Below the pieces are notes generated by a model, which was not told the DNA's origin, made no database searches, and worked only from the letters and a program-made list of their open reading frames with translations. From the NCBI RefSeq assembly GCF_027924905.1, contig NZ_AP027055.1, positions 372,001 through 436,000 of the forward strand: a DNA stretch of 64,000 bases. The letters run 5' to 3'. This document shows positions 11,156 through 20,917 of the stretch, piece after piece. Source of the DNA: Limnohabitans sp. INBF002 (lineage in GTDB: Bacteria > Pseudomonadota > Gammaproteobacteria > Burkholderiales > Burkholderiaceae_C). A program made the translations under genes and the position numbers. Position 1 is the stretch's first letter; each line of letters opens with the position of its first letter.

Positions 11156-12414
11156 GCATCGAAATGATCGAAGTTGAAGCATTCAACTCAGGCACCCAAA
11201 TTAAAGTCATTGGCGTGGGTGGCGGCGGCGGTAACGCGGTCGAACACATGATCAGCTCTGGCGTTCAAGGCGTTGAGTTCGTCACCGCGAACACCGACGC
11301 ACAAGCCCTGCGCGTGAGCAATGCGCACAAAGTGATTCAACTCGGCTCCACCGGCCTGGGCGCGGGCAGCAAGCCAGACCGCGGCCGTGAAGCTGCTGAA
11401 GCCGCGATTGATGACATCCGTTTGGCGCTGGAAGGCACCAACATGTTGTTCGTCACCGCCGGTATGGGCGGCGGTACAGGCACAGGTGCTGCACCTGTGG
11501 TGGCACGTGTGGCGCGCGAGATGGGCATCTTGACCGTCGGCGTGGTGACCAAGCCTTTCGAATTCGAAGGCAGCCGTCGCATGAACAATGCCGAAACCGG
11601 TTTGGCCGAACTCGAAGCCAACGTCGACTCACTCATCGTGGTGTTGAACGAAAAGCTGATGGACGTGTTGGGCGAAGACGCCAGCCAAGACGAAGCCTTC
11701 GCATTTGCCAACGACGTGTTGAAAAACTCAGTCGGCGGTATTGCCGAGATCATCAACGTCGAAGCCTTGGTGAACGTCGACTTTGAAGACGTGCGCACCG
11801 TGATGAGTGAAACCGGCAAAGCCATGATGGGCACCGCTGCAGCCAACGGTCCAGACCGTGCACGCATCGCCGCTGAACAAGCCGTGGCTTGCCCATTGCT
11901 CGAAGGCGTGGACATGTCTGGTGCCAAGGGCGTGTTGGTGTTGATCACCGCAGCCAAGGGCGGCTTGAAGTTGTCTGAGTCGCGCGAAGCCATGAACACC
12001 ATCCGCAAGTTCGCTTCACCAGATGCACACGTGATTTACGGCACGGCTTACGACGAAAGCTTGGGCGACCAAATTCGCGTCACTGTGGTGGCCACAGGTT
12101 TGGCCGGCAGCCGCCGCGCTGCACCTCAGTTGCAAGTCTTGCGCACCGGTACAGACGGCGTGGGCTTTCCTACCACACAAGCCAACAACGCATCTCCTGC
12201 AGGTGTATTGGCTGCGGCCTCATCTGGCTTGGCCGGTTTGGCTGCTGGCTTGGGCGTGGGCTCGGTGGCTGCACAACCCAACTACGACGCCATGAACTCT
12301 CCCGCCGTGTGGCGTGGCAACCGCACCTCGGCTGCCGCCAAGGTCGATGCCTTGTCATCGGGTGGCATGGACGACTACGAAATCCCAGCCTTCTTGCGCA
12401 AGCAAGCGGACTGA
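11152..12414 (+). CDS. ftsZ: Cell division protein FtsZ
   Basis: Tubulin-like GTPase that forms the Z ring. The 420-residue protein has GVGGGGGNAVEHM, the tubulin signature GGGTGTGAAPVVA and the T7-loop region NVDFEDVRTVM. A flexible Ala/Gly-rich linker follows, ending in the conserved C-terminal peptide DDYEIPAFLRKQAD that binds FtsA and ZipA. AGGAG lies 8 bases before the ATG. It is separated from ftsA by 179 bases holding a hairpin and a short ORF. Confidence 0.99.
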   Translation: MSIEMIEVEAFNSGTQIKVIGVGGGGGNAVEHMISSGVQGVEFVTANTDAQALRVSNAHKVIQLGSTGLGAGSKPDRGREAAEAAIDDIRLALEGTNMLFVTAGMGGGTGTGAAPVVARVAREMGILTVGVVTKPFEFEGSRRMNNAETGLAELEANVDSLIVVLNEKLMDVLGEDASQDEAFAFANDVLKNSVGGIAEIINVEALVNVDFEDVRTVMSETGKAMMGTAAANGPDRARIAAEQAVACPLLEGVDMSGAKGVLVLITAAKGGLKLSESREAMNTIRKFASPDAHVIYGTAYDESLGDQIRVTVVATGLAGSRRAAPQLQVLRTGTDGVGFPTTQANNASPAGVLAAASSGLAGLAAGLGVGSVAAQPNYDAMNSPAVWRGNRTSAAAKVDALSSGGMDDYEIPAFLRKQAD

Positions 12415-12433
12415 GATTCATTAAAATCAAAGC

Positions 12434-13357
12434 GTGCTTAAACAAAGAACCCTTCAATCCCTCACCAAAGCGGTGGGTGTTGGTCTTCACAGCGGTCAAC
12501 GCGTGGAGCTGACACTGCGCCCGGCGCAACCCGACACGGGCATCGTGTTCCGTCGGGTGGACTTGCCGCAGCCCGTCGATATTCCGATCACAGCCACGGC
12601 TGTGACGGATACGCGCTTGGCTTCGACCATTTCCAATGGTGGGGCGAAGGTGTTTACTGTTGAGCATTTGATGTCGGCTTGTGCAGGGCTTGGCATTGAC
12701 AACCTGTACATCGACATCACGGCAGAAGAAGTGCCGATTTTGGATGGCTCTGCTTCGTCGTTTGTGTTCTTGCTACAAAGCGCGGGCATCGTGGAGCAAA
12801 ACGCGCCCAAGCGTTTCATCCGTGTGTTGAAGACGGTAGAAGTGCGTGAAGGTGAGGGTGCCAACGTGAAGTGGGCGAGACTCGATCCGCATCATGGCTA
12901 CAAACTCAGCTTTGAAATTGATTTCCATCACCCAGCGGTGGACTCGACCGGCCAAAGCGTGGTGTTCGACATGGACACCGATGTGTACACCCGCGACATT
13001 GCACGTGCCCGTACCTTCGGTTTCACACGTGACGTTGAGATGATGCGTGCCAATGGTTTGGCTTTGGGTGGCGGCTTAGACAACGCCATCGTGATGGACG
13101 ATTACAAAGTCCTGAACAGCGATGGTCTGCGCTACGACGACGAGTTTGTGAAACACAAAATCCTCGACGCCATGGGCGATTTGTTTTTGATTGGCAAACC
13201 CTTGCTGGCTTCGTATGTGGCGTTTCGCTCGGGCCACGCCATGAACAACAAGCTCTTGCGCGAACTGCTCAGCCAGCCTGATGCCTATGACATCGTGACC
13301 TTTGACGACGCACGCAAAGCGCCTCCGGGTTTGGCGCAACTCGCGCCAGCTTGGTAA
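12434..13357 (+). CDS. lpxC: UDP-3-O-acyl-N-acetylglucosamine deacetylase
   Basis: Zinc deacetylase for the committed step of lipid A synthesis. It starts with GTG at 12434, giving [21 protein letters not shown], which matches the family N-terminus. Zinc ligands are seen in [10 protein letters not shown] (His) and in [11 protein letters not shown] (His and Asp). The catalytic acid/base region includes [13 protein letters not shown]. Its 307 residues are standard length. It follows ftsZ by 19 bases, as in most proteobacterial dcw clusters. Confidence 0.98.
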   Translation: MLKQRTLQSLTKAVGVGLHSGQRVELTLRPAQPDTGIVFRRVDLPQPVDIPITATAVTDTRLASTISNGGAKVFTVEHLMSACAGLGIDNLYIDITAEEVPILDGSASSFVFLLQSAGIVEQNAPKRFIRVLKTVEVREGEGANVKWARLDPHHGYKLSFEIDFHHPAVDSTGQSVVFDMDTDVYTRDIARARTFGFTRDVEMMRANGLALGGGLDNAIVMDDYKVLNSDGLRYDDEFVKHKILDAMGDLFLIGKPLLASYVAFRSGHAMNNKLLRELLSQPDAYDIVTFDDARKAPPGLAQLAPAW

Positions 13358-13399
13358 GCCGCTTTCATACATCGCCGACGAGGCGACGGAGAACTTGAG

Positions 13400-14803
13400 A
13401 TGACGGTGTATCACATCCCCACGGTCTATCTCATTCTGGGCGTTCTTTACCTGATCTTGCCGTTGACGGTTTGGGCATTGCTGTTCAACCAACCGTCCAG
13501 GGCTTTGGCTTTGTGGTGTTCAGGCGGTGTGCTTTTTGGCGTGGCTTTGACCTTGGTGGGTTTGCGCGCGCATTTACCTGCTTGGCTTACCTATACCTTG
13601 GCCAATGGCTTGATGTGGAGTGGCGTGTTGATTCAAGCGTTGGCTTTGCGTCGTGCGCTCAATCAAAATTTGGGTTTGTATCGCGCCGCACTTCTGATCT
13701 TGGTTGGCGTGGCCGGGTTTGAATTTTTCCGGGTCGTCTTGCATGACGCCATCTTGCGTTTTTCTTGGTCAACTTTGATCTTCACGGCACTCTTTGCCTA
13801 CATTTCTTATTTGTCTTGGCGCATTGCCGTGGTGGATCGACTTCAAAGCGCCCGCTGGTTGTCCGTGGTGTACGCCGTGACGGCAATCACCATGCTTGTC
13901 CGCACGAAACTGGTGCTGTTAGGGTTGACCGAACCCGATGTTGTGGCCAGTGGCGTGGACAGCGTCTTGACGGTGGTCACAGGCTTGTTGATTTCAATTT
14001 TGGGAAACTTTGCTTTTGTGGGCATGTTTTTGGAGCGTTCGACCCAGGTTGCAATGAAGGCAACCGCAGCGCGTGCGCGGCAAGAAGAGAGCGCCAGATT
14101 GGGTGAGCAAATTGCGCAACTGGAACGCCAGCGAACCTTGGGCACCATGTCTGCCTCATTTGCACATGAGCTGAGCCAACCTTTGACGGCGATCTTGATG
14201 GATGCACAAGCCATCAAAACCAGCGTCGCAGCGGGGGACTCAAACGCCGCAGAAATTTTGGAGTCGATTGAAGAAATCGAGAACAGCACCCATCGAACGG
14301 TGAAGTTGGTGGAGCGGATTCGCAACTTCATTCGACCCGCACAAACCGAGTATGTGTATGTGAACTTCAAACCCTTGTTGCAAGACGTGGCGCATTTGTT
14401 GGCCTACGAAATACGCAAGCAAAAAGTTCGTTTTGAGTTTGACTTAGACCCTGCTGAATGTGAGGTACATGGTGACCGCGTTCAGCTGTCTCAAATTGTG
14501 TTGAATGTGTACCGCAATGCGATGCAGGCCATGGAGTCGAGCGCGCAAAAGATCATCTTCGTTTCTTTGGAGCACATGGAAGACCGTGTGGTGCTGCGTG
14601 TGCGTGACACGGGGCCTGGCGTGCCTGCAGATTTGAAGAGCTTGGTGGGGCAACCTTTTGTCACGTCCAAAGACGGTGGCTTGGGTGTGGGGTTTTCAAT
14701 TTCGAGTGCGATTGCAGAAATGCACAGCGGGAGCTTGACCATTTCTAACGCGGTCGATGGCGGTGCCATCGTGGAGTTGAGTTTGCCTGCTGCCAAACGC
14801 TGA
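13400..14803 (+). CDS. Orphan membrane sensor histidine kinase
   Basis: The first ~215 residues hold about seven hydrophobic segments with no obvious periplasmic sensing loop. A short coiled region follows, then a HisKA domain with the phospho-acceptor His256 in SFAHELSQPLTAIL. The ATPase domain has the N box NVYRNAMQAME, G1 RDTGPGV, F-like box QPFVTSK and G2 GLGVGFSI. The SQPL form of the H box is typical of NtrB/DctB-type kinases. A GGAG sequence precedes the ATG. No response regulator is encoded nearby, so the partner and signal are unknown. It is 42 bases after lpxC and convergent with ruvC. Confidence 0.88.
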   Translation: MTVYHIPTVYLILGVLYLILPLTVWALLFNQPSRALALWCSGGVLFGVALTLVGLRAHLPAWLTYTLANGLMWSGVLIQALALRRALNQNLGLYRAALLILVGVAGFEFFRVVLHDAILRFSWSTLIFTALFAYISYLSWRIAVVDRLQSARWLSVVYAVTAITMLVRTKLVLLGLTEPDVVASGVDSVLTVVTGLLISILGNFAFVGMFLERSTQVAMKATAARARQEESARLGEQIAQLERQRTLGTMSASFAHELSQPLTAILMDAQAIKTSVAAGDSNAAEILESIEEIENSTHRTVKLVERIRNFIRPAQTEYVYVNFKPLLQDVAHLLAYEIRKQKVRFEFDLDPAECEVHGDRVQLSQIVLNVYRNAMQAMESSAQKIIFVSLEHMEDRVVLRVRDTGPGVPADLKSLVGQPFVTSKDGGLGVGFSISSAIAEMHSGSLTISNAVDGGAIVELSLPAAKR

Positions 14804-14820
14804 CGCCTTGGCGTTCAGCG
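14798..14820. terminator. Hairpin between convergent genes (possible terminator)
   Basis: CGCTG and ACGCC (14798-14807) pair with GGCGT and CAGCG (14810-14820) with one bulged T. The stem spans the stop codons of both the kinase gene and ruvC. There is no T-run, so termination is an inference from its position between convergent genes. Confidence 0.35.
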
Positions 14821-15363
14821 GCTGCGACCCGCTTTGTACATGCTGCTGGTGGTGCGTTGTAAATCAGTGGCGGCGGCCAGCTTCGCCATTGAATGGCCCG
14901 CATGCGCATGTGTGATGGCTATGCCCAAGGCATCGGCAGCATCTGGTCCGGGCAAGCCAGGTAGATTGAGCAAGCGCTTCACCATCTCTTGCACTTGTTC
15001 TTTCTTGGCCAGGCCGTGACCTGCCACAGCTTGTTTCATTTGTAACGCTGTGTACTCGGCCACAGGCAAGTTGCACGTGGCCAGCGCCGTGATGCAAGCG
15101 CCACGCGCTTGACCCAGCAGCAGGGTGGCTTGTGGGTTGACGTTGACAAACACAATCTCGACAGCCGATGTGTCAGGTTTGTAACGTGCCACCACTTCAT
15201 GAATGCCATCGAACAAAACTTTCAAACGCTCAGCCAAATTGCCTTGTGCTTCTTTGTTGGTTTTGATGGTGCCGCTCGCCACGTAGAGCAGTTGGCTGCC
15301 GTGCTTCTCCACCACGCCAAAACCAGTGGTGCGAAGGCCGGGGTCAATGCCAAGGATTCGCAT
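14815..15363 (-). CDS. ruvC: Crossover junction endodeoxyribonuclease RuvC
   Basis: Holliday-junction resolvase acting with RuvAB. The 182-residue protein begins [19 protein letters not shown], with the first catalytic Asp in IDPGLRTTG. It contains [20 protein letters not shown] (acidic catalytic Glu), and the C-terminal [17 protein letters not shown] supplies the remaining acidic residues. ruvA and ruvB are not in the window. The start is 5 bases after the stop of mtgA, so the two are probably co-transcribed. Confidence 0.98.
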   Translation of the reverse strand: MRILGIDPGLRTTGFGVVEKHGSQLLYVASGTIKTNKEAQGNLAERLKVLFDGIHEVVARYKPDTSAVEIVFVNVNPQATLLLGQARGACITALATCNLPVAEYTALQMKQAVAGHGLAKKEQVQEMVKRLLNLPGLPGPDAADALGIAITHAHAGHSMAKLAAATDLQRTTSSMYKAGRSR

Positions 15364-15368
15364 GGGCG

Positions 15369-16103
15369 TTAAGGCAGCTGTGCGCCGCCCATGCGGGACA
15401 AAATAATTTCAGTACGTCCTGCCAAATACTCGGACTGGGGAAATTTTTGGTAATGCTTGGGGCGGGGCAGCATCACCGCCAAACGCCCCGCTTCCCAGGT
15501 CGTGAGCTGTGAGGCCGGTTTTTGAAAGTAGTGTTGCGCGGCAGCCTCTGCCCCAAAGATGCCTTCACCCCATTCCACGTGGTTGAGGTAAATCTCCAAG
15601 ATGCGTTTCTTACCCAGCACGGCTTCAAGCATGACGGTCAAAACAAACTCTTGGCCTTTGCGAATGAAGGTGCGTTCGCCTGAGAGAAACAAGTTCTTTG
15701 CCAGTTGCTGTGTGATGGTCGAGCCACCCACCACTTTGGGCGCTGCTTTGCCTTGTGCTTTGCGGCTGGCTTGCAGCTCGGCTTTGGCGTTTTTGGCCCA
15801 CGCTTTTTCAATCGCGTCCCACTGCACACCATCGTGTTGCGCAAAGATGTCGTCTTCAGACGCGATCACGGCACGCTTGAGGTTGTTGGAAATTTGCGCG
15901 TACGGCACCCAGTCTTGTCGCCAACGCAGTCGGTCTTTCGAGGTGGCAATGCGCCAAGCTTCTGAGCGTTCGAAGGCGGTAGATTCGGGGGCGACCCGGG
16001 CCATCACCGCAATGCGTGCCAAAAAGAACACTTGCAGGCCCAGCCAAGCCACCAGCACCAGTAGCAACCAGCGCAGCCATGGGCGAAAGCGTGGGGTGTT
16101 CAT
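15369..16103 (-). CDS. mtgA: Monofunctional biosynthetic peptidoglycan transglycosylase
   Basis: GT51 glycosyltransferase that polymerises lipid II at the periplasmic face. It has one N-terminal membrane span (residues about 12-32). The GT51 motifs are present: [18 protein letters not shown] with the catalytic Glu, [41 protein letters not shown] and [16 protein letters not shown]. There is no transpeptidase domain. It lies in the minus-strand run RNB nuclease - TonB-like - mtgA - ruvC. Confidence 0.96.
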   Translation of the reverse strand: MNTPRFRPWLRWLLLVLVAWLGLQVFFLARIAVMARVAPESTAFERSEAWRIATSKDRLRWRQDWVPYAQISNNLKRAVIASEDDIFAQHDGVQWDAIEKAWAKNAKAELQASRKAQGKAAPKVVGGSTITQQLAKNLFLSGERTFIRKGQEFVLTVMLEAVLGKKRILEIYLNHVEWGEGIFGAEAAAQHYFQKPASQLTTWEAGRLAVMLPRPKHYQKFPQSEYLAGRTEIILSRMGGAQLP

Positions 16104-16109
16104 ATCGGT

Positions 16110-16985
16110 TTACTTGGCAGTTTCGCCACCACGGGTTTGCAGCGTGTTGTCACGGCTGAAGATGAAGCGCGAAACCACCGCCAGTTGGTCAGCTTGGCGG
16201 CGCATCTCTTCGGTGAATTCACCGAACGGGCCAGCCGCGGTGGCAATGGCCTGTGCGCGGCGGTCCAAGTTGGCTTGCCCCGAGCCCTGCACCACTTCGG
16301 TGGCGAGCACGCGGCCATCGGTGTTGACGGTGATGATCATGGTCAATTCGCCATAGAGCTTTTGCCCGCTGTTGGTGGCAGGGAAGTAGCGCGTGCCACG
16401 GTCTTCAATCTTGCGGCGCAGGCCGTCGTAATACAGCGCGTAGGCCACTTGTTTGGTGGCGGGGCTCACATAGTGTTTGCGTGGGCGCGCGTTGTCTTGG
16501 TTGATGCGTTCTTCAATCTCGGCCAAGAGTTTGAGCAGTTGGCGACGCTTTTGCTCAACCGCGTCTTGCTCTGCTTTTGATTTTTGCGGCTGAGGCGGCG
16601 GCAGTTGGGCGAGCAAGTTTTTCACTTGTGCCAACAGCAGCGATTGTTCTTTGCGCATGGCGGCGACTTGGCGCTGCATGGACTCGGTCATGTCGCCCAC
16701 AGACGTGTTGGCCGCGGTGGGCAAGGGGGATGCGGCTCGGCCACTCTTGAGTTCGCCACCGCCGGCCAGCTGGGTTTGCGCCAAGGCTTGAGCCTTGTCG
16801 GGCGCATCGGCTTTGGCGCGGGTGTTGACCAAAATCACGTCCAGCGGTGTGTCGCTGAACAAGCGGTCAAAACGCTCAGGTGCCGCAATGCGCAGCGTCA
16901 ACAACGCACCATGGAACGCGAACGAAATGAACAGCGCTTTTTGCAGCGTGGTCCATCGGGTCCAAGAAAAACGCGAGAGCATCAC
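16110..16985 (-). CDS. TonB C-terminal domain protein (energy transducer TonB family)
   Basis: The 291-residue protein has an N-terminal membrane span (about residues 17-33), a central Gln/Ala/Lys-rich region with a likely coiled coil (MTESMQRQVAAMRKEQSLLLAQVKNLL), and a C-terminal TonB-like fold (YGELTMIITVNTDGRVLATEVVQGSG). GTG 16985 overlaps the end of the upstream nuclease gene. ATG 16982 is an almost equivalent start. No exbB/exbD are nearby, so it may serve an envelope role other than siderophore uptake. Confidence 0.85.
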   Translation of the reverse strand: MMLSRFSWTRWTTLQKALFISFAFHGALLTLRIAAPERFDRLFSDTPLDVILVNTRAKADAPDKAQALAQTQLAGGGELKSGRAASPLPTAANTSVGDMTESMQRQVAAMRKEQSLLLAQVKNLLAQLPPPQPQKSKAEQDAVEQKRRQLLKLLAEIEERINQDNARPRKHYVSPATKQVAYALYYDGLRRKIEDRGTRYFPATNSGQKLYGELTMIITVNTDGRVLATEVVQGSGQANLDRRAQAIATAAGPFGEFTEEMRRQADQLAVVSRFIFSRDNTLQTRGGETAK

Positions 16986-19048
16986 GCTGCATTGACCTCC
17001 GATGTGGGTGCCTCGTTCACATCCATCGCCAAGGCGATGGGGCCTGCGGCGCTGTCGTCTTCGTCGTCCGTCATCTCTGCTTCTTCGGCACTCGATGGTG
17101 CATCTGCTTCCAGCAGGTGCAGCAGGTGGCCGCTGATGTCGAGGCTGATGTCGTCAATCTCGCTCAAGCGCAGTTGCACGTGTGCGCCGCGTGGCAAATC
17201 GCCGCCGCCAAACACGGGCAAGACCAAGGGCAGGTCATCGGCACGCGCCATGGGTGGTTGGCCAGGGAAGGCTTTGAACACGGTGGCTCTGAGTTCGGTG
17301 ATGTTGTTTTGCTTCAAATACTGCAGCGTCCAGAAACGTTCCATGCCGTTTTGGTAGGCGTTGTAGGCGCCGTACGCGCCATCAAACGCGGAGATGATGG
17401 AGAACAGTTCCGCGTCTTTGGGTTTGAAGGGCGCAGCCAAAGCGGCGGTGCTGCCATGTTTGGCGCACGCAATGATTTGCCATTGGTTGACGAGGTCTGT
17501 GTAGCGGCGCAGGGGCGAGGTGCTCCACGCGTAGCTGGGCACGCCAATGCCAGCGTGTGGCAACGCCTTGGTGCCCATGCGTACTTTGACGCCGGGCAAC
17601 AAGCTGGCTTGGCTGCGGTAGATGCCGGGCACGCCCAGCTCGGCCATCCAATTGCCCCAGGTGCTGTTGGCCAAAATCATGGCCTCGGCCACCATCAAGT
17701 CGAGCGGTGCGCCGCGCTGGCGGATGCTGATTTGCACTTGCTCGTCGCCTGTGGGCGTTGCGCCGTTGTTGCCAACGAGGCGGAAGTTGTAGTCAGGGCG
17801 GTTGAAGTTTTCGGGCTTGCCGCGCACCACTTCACGTTGGGCTTTGAGGTGCTGCGCCAAGCGGAACAGAAAAGCCAGTTCCGTGCGTGGCATGGCAGGC
17901 TCGACGGTGCCTGCAACGTGCGTGAAGCTGGCGTCATTCAACCAAGCTTCGGTGACGATGGCATCGAGCTGGTCGTGGCGCAAGTTGGCAGCAATCGGCA
18001 CACGCTCCACGCGTGTTTCAGTGTTTTGCAAGGCCAGCGTGGCCTCGTCGAACGTGGCGTACAGCGACACGGCGGGGCAGTCGCGGCCTTCTTGCAAGGT
18101 GTAGGTTTGCACCACGTCGTCGGGCAACATGGTGATTTTGTAGCCCGGCATGTACACGGTGGACAAGCGGTTGCGGCCCAGTTGGTCAATCGCATCGCCC
18201 GGCTTCAAAGCCAGCGCAGGTGCGGCGATGTGAATGCCGAGTGTGACCGTGCCAGTGCCCAAGCCTTGCACAGACAAGGCATCGTCAATCTCGGTGGTGT
18301 GCGAGTCGTCAATCGAATACGCCTGCACGTTGGCCAGCGGCAATTCGTCGGCAATGCTGGGTGCTTGCAGCGCAGGGAAGTTGGTGCCCTTGGGGAAGTT
18401 GTCAAACAAAAAGCGTTGCCAATGGAATTGGTAAGCCGATGTGATGGCGCCTGCTTTTTGCAGCAAAGCCAATGGCGCTGTTTGTGTGGCGCGCGCGGCT
18501 TCGACCACGGCTTTGTATTCAGGCGCATTTTTGTCGGGCCTGAACAAGATTTTGTAGAGCTGGGTTTGAATGGGCGCGGGGCAAGCGCCTTGGCCCAACT
18601 CGGCCGCCCAGCTTTCAATTTGCGCTTGGATTTGTTTTTTCTTTTCGATGCCTGCCAAGGCTTGGGCAATCACTTCGGCAGAGGCCTTCTTGAAGCGGCC
18701 TTTGCCGGCGCGGCGAAAGTAATGCGGCGCCTCAAACAGGCGAAGCAGCGCAGCGGCTTGTTCGGTCAGGGTGGCTTGTGCGCTGAAGTATTCGCGGGCG
18801 AGGTCGGCAAAACCAAACTCGTCTTCGGGGGCGAATTCCCACGCGAGGTCGAGCTCAATGGTGGCGCTCAAAGCCTGTGCGTCGCGCATCAGGTCGGCGG
18901 GCGAGGGCTTCTCAAACTTGAGCAGTAAATGGGCGGCCTTGACCTTGACCCGTTTGCCGGATTCCAGCTCGATTTGGGCCGAGCTCTCGGCTTCGGAAAG
19001 GATGCGACCCGTCTGGAATTTTCCAGCTTCTTCAAACAATGCGTACAT
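16982..19048 (-). CDS. RNB-domain 3'-5' exoribonuclease (RNase II/R family)
   Basis: 688-residue nuclease. The N-terminal half is divergent, without clear cold-shock domains in order. The central RNB domain shows the acidic metal-binding motif AYSIDDSHTTEIDDALSV followed by TLGIHIAAPA, VYMPGYKITMLPDDVV, and later VAEAMILANSTWGNWMAE with YAWSTSPLRRYTDLVNQWQI, as in RNase II/VacB proteins. The C-terminus is acidic. It is probably cytoplasmic RNA turnover. I leave the symbol blank because length and domain order do not distinguish rnb from rnr. It heads the minus-strand gene run ending in ruvC. Confidence 0.92.
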   Translation of the reverse strand: MYALFEEAGKFQTGRILSEAESSAQIELESGKRVKVKAAHLLLKFEKPSPADLMRDAQALSATIELDLAWEFAPEDEFGFADLAREYFSAQATLTEQAAALLRLFEAPHYFRRAGKGRFKKASAEVIAQALAGIEKKKQIQAQIESWAAELGQGACPAPIQTQLYKILFRPDKNAPEYKAVVEAARATQTAPLALLQKAGAITSAYQFHWQRFLFDNFPKGTNFPALQAPSIADELPLANVQAYSIDDSHTTEIDDALSVQGLGTGTVTLGIHIAAPALALKPGDAIDQLGRNRLSTVYMPGYKITMLPDDVVQTYTLQEGRDCPAVSLYATFDEATLALQNTETRVERVPIAANLRHDQLDAIVTEAWLNDASFTHVAGTVEPAMPRTELAFLFRLAQHLKAQREVVRGKPENFNRPDYNFRLVGNNGATPTGDEQVQISIRQRGAPLDLMVAEAMILANSTWGNWMAELGVPGIYRSQASLLPGVKVRMGTKALPHAGIGVPSYAWSTSPLRRYTDLVNQWQIIACAKHGSTAALAAPFKPKDAELFSIISAFDGAYGAYNAYQNGMERFWTLQYLKQNNITELRATVFKAFPGQPPMARADDLPLVLPVFGGGDLPRGAHVQLRLSEIDDISLDISGHLLHLLEADAPSSAEEAEMTDDEDDSAAGPIALAMDVNEAPTSEVNAA

Positions 19049-19072
19049 GGGCGCAATTGTCCCATGCCCGGC

Positions 19073-19699
19073 TTAAACGCCCGGCTGTAAATCTAGAAAT
19101 GCCAGCACTTGCGGCAGGTAGCTTTCGAAGTCGCTGATGGCGTGGTCGCCGCCTTCCATGACCACTTGCTGCGAGCCTGGGTAACGGGCTGTCATTTCGC
19201 GCCAATCCAGCACTTCGTCGCCTTTGGCAATGAGGGCCCAAACGCGCTCGGGGTGGGGCAGGGGGCCGACTTCTAGGGCGCGCAATTCGTCTACAAACTC
19301 GGGTGCAAAGTAAAAGCGTTCCGCTGGGTCGTGCCACGCGGTTTGTTCGCCGATGTATGTCGCCAAATCGCGGGCGGGGTCAATGGCAGGGTTGAGCAAC
19401 ACCGCTTTGCAACTGCGTTGAGCGGCCACCCATGTGGCGTAGAACCCGCCCAGTGACGACCCCATCACCGCCATGCTGTGTGCGGGCCAGTCGGCTGTGC
19501 CTTGATGGATCAAGGCCACTGCCGCTTGGGGGGACGGCGGCAGCTGCGGGCACCACCAGGTGATGTGCGGGTACTGCGCGGCCATGACTTTCGCCATTTG
19601 CTGAGCTTTGGTGGACCGCGGCGAGGAGCGAAACCCGTGCAAATACAACACATGCGTGGTGGGCTGTGAGATGTCGCGTGGGATGTTTTGCAAGGTCAT
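19073..19699 (-). CDS. YqiA/YcfP-type alpha/beta-hydrolase
   Basis: 208-residue protein with the UPF0227/YqiA features: N-terminal LYLHGFRSSPRSTKAQ, the nucleophile elbow GSSLGGFYATWVA with the catalytic Ser, a later LIAKGDEVLDWREM with the acidic residue, and EGGDHAISDFESY with the His. It probably has esterase activity on an unknown substrate. It is divergent from rodA and 24 bases upstream of the RNB nuclease start. Confidence 0.88.
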   Translation of the reverse strand: MTLQNIPRDISQPTTHVLYLHGFRSSPRSTKAQQMAKVMAAQYPHITWWCPQLPPSPQAAVALIHQGTADWPAHSMAVMGSSLGGFYATWVAAQRSCKAVLLNPAIDPARDLATYIGEQTAWHDPAERFYFAPEFVDELRALEVGPLPHPERVWALIAKGDEVLDWREMTARYPGSQQVVMEGGDHAISDFESYLPQVLAFLDLQPGV

Positions 19700-19755
19700 G
19701 CCAAATGCTAGCAGTGCCCGCAGGCCATCGGCTGTGACAGGGGATAATCGCGGTC

Positions 19756-20910
19756 ATGTCCACCGTCATCCACAAACCCAGCCCATTTCAGCGCCTGATG
19801 CCTTTGCTCAAAGGATTTGATGGTCCCTTGGCGTTTGGCATTTTCTTGTTGGCGTGTGCGGGTTTGTTGACCATGTATTCGTCAGGTTTTGCCAACGGTG
19901 CGCGCTTTTTTGACCATGGCCGCAACATGCTGATTGCCGGTTTCATCATGTTTGTGGTGGCCCAAATTCCGCCGCAGCGCTTGATGGCCTTTGCCGTGCC
20001 GCTCTACACCGTGGGCGTGGCGCTGCTGGTGGCGGTGGCGCTGTTTGGCTTGACCAAAAAGGGCGCACGCCGCTGGCTCAATGTGGGCGTGGTCATTCAG
20101 CCCAGCGAGATCATGAAAATTGCCATGCCGCTGATGCTGGCCTGGTGGTTTCAAAAACGCGAAGGCCAGTTGCGCCCACTCGACTTTTTGGTGGCGGGAT
20201 TGCTGCTGATCGTGCCTGTGGCCCTGATCGTGCGTCAGCCTGATTTGGGAACTGCCATTTTGGTGCTGTCTGCTGGCATGGCCGTGATTTTCTTTGCAGG
20301 CTTGAGCTGGTGGCTGATCGTGCCGCCCATCCTCATGGGGGTGGTGGGTGTGGGCTTGGTGGTGTTTTTTGAACCCACCTTGTGCGCCGATGGTTTCCGT
20401 TGGCCCATCTTGCATGACTACCAGCAACAACGCATTTGTACCTTGCTAGACCCGTCGCGAGACCCCTTGGGCAAAGGCTTTCACATCATCCAAGGCATGA
20501 TTGCCATTGGCTCGGGTGGCTTTTGGGGCAAGGGCTTCATGCAAGGCACACAAACCCATTTGGACTTCATCCCTGAGCGCACCACTGACTTTGTGTTTGC
20601 GGCCTTCGGTGAAGAGTTTGGTTTGATCGGCAACTTGATGCTGATCGCTGCTTTCATCTTTTTGATTCTGCGCGGCTTGGCCATTGCGGTGGAAGGCCCC
20701 ACCTTATTTGCCCGTTTGTTGGCCGGTAGCGTGACCTTGAGTCTCTTTATCTATGCGTTTGTGAACATGGGCATGGTCAGCGGCCTGCTGCCTGTGGTGG
20801 GCGTGCCATTGCCCTTCATCAGCTACGGCGGCACCGCCATGGTGACGCTGGGGTTGGGCTTAGGGATATTGATGTCGGTGGCCAAGGCCAAACAGTTGGT
20901 GCAGTCATAA
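19756..20910 (+). CDS. rodA: Rod-shape SEDS peptidoglycan polymerase RodA
   Basis: Elongasome lipid II polymerase. The 384-residue polytopic protein has SEDS signatures: TKKGARRWLNVGVVIQPSEIMK, RQPDLGTAILVLSAG, IPERTTDFVFAAFGEEFGLIG and PLPFISYGGTAMVTLGLGLG. It lacks the long N-terminal tail of FtsW. The usual partners mreBCD and mrdA (PBP2) are not next to it. The gene sits between a divergent hydrolase and tldD. Confidence 0.95.
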   Translation: MSTVIHKPSPFQRLMPLLKGFDGPLAFGIFLLACAGLLTMYSSGFANGARFFDHGRNMLIAGFIMFVVAQIPPQRLMAFAVPLYTVGVALLVAVALFGLTKKGARRWLNVGVVIQPSEIMKIAMPLMLAWWFQKREGQLRPLDFLVAGLLLIVPVALIVRQPDLGTAILVLSAGMAVIFFAGLSWWLIVPPILMGVVGVGLVVFFEPTLCADGFRWPILHDYQQQRICTLLDPSRDPLGKGFHIIQGMIAIGSGGFWGKGFMQGTQTHLDFIPERTTDFVFAAFGEEFGLIGNLMLIAAFIFLILRGLAIAVEGPTLFARLLAGSVTLSLFIYAFVNMGMVSGLLPVVGVPLPFISYGGTAMVTLGLGLGILMSVAKAKQLVQS

Positions 20911-20917
20911 TTCCCGC

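Noticed and set aside
17117-18928. 603-codon open frame on + opposite the RNB nuclease
   Set aside because: It is antisense to a well-conserved nuclease and its translation shows no recognisable motifs. Open antisense frames of this size arise from the codon bias of the real gene.
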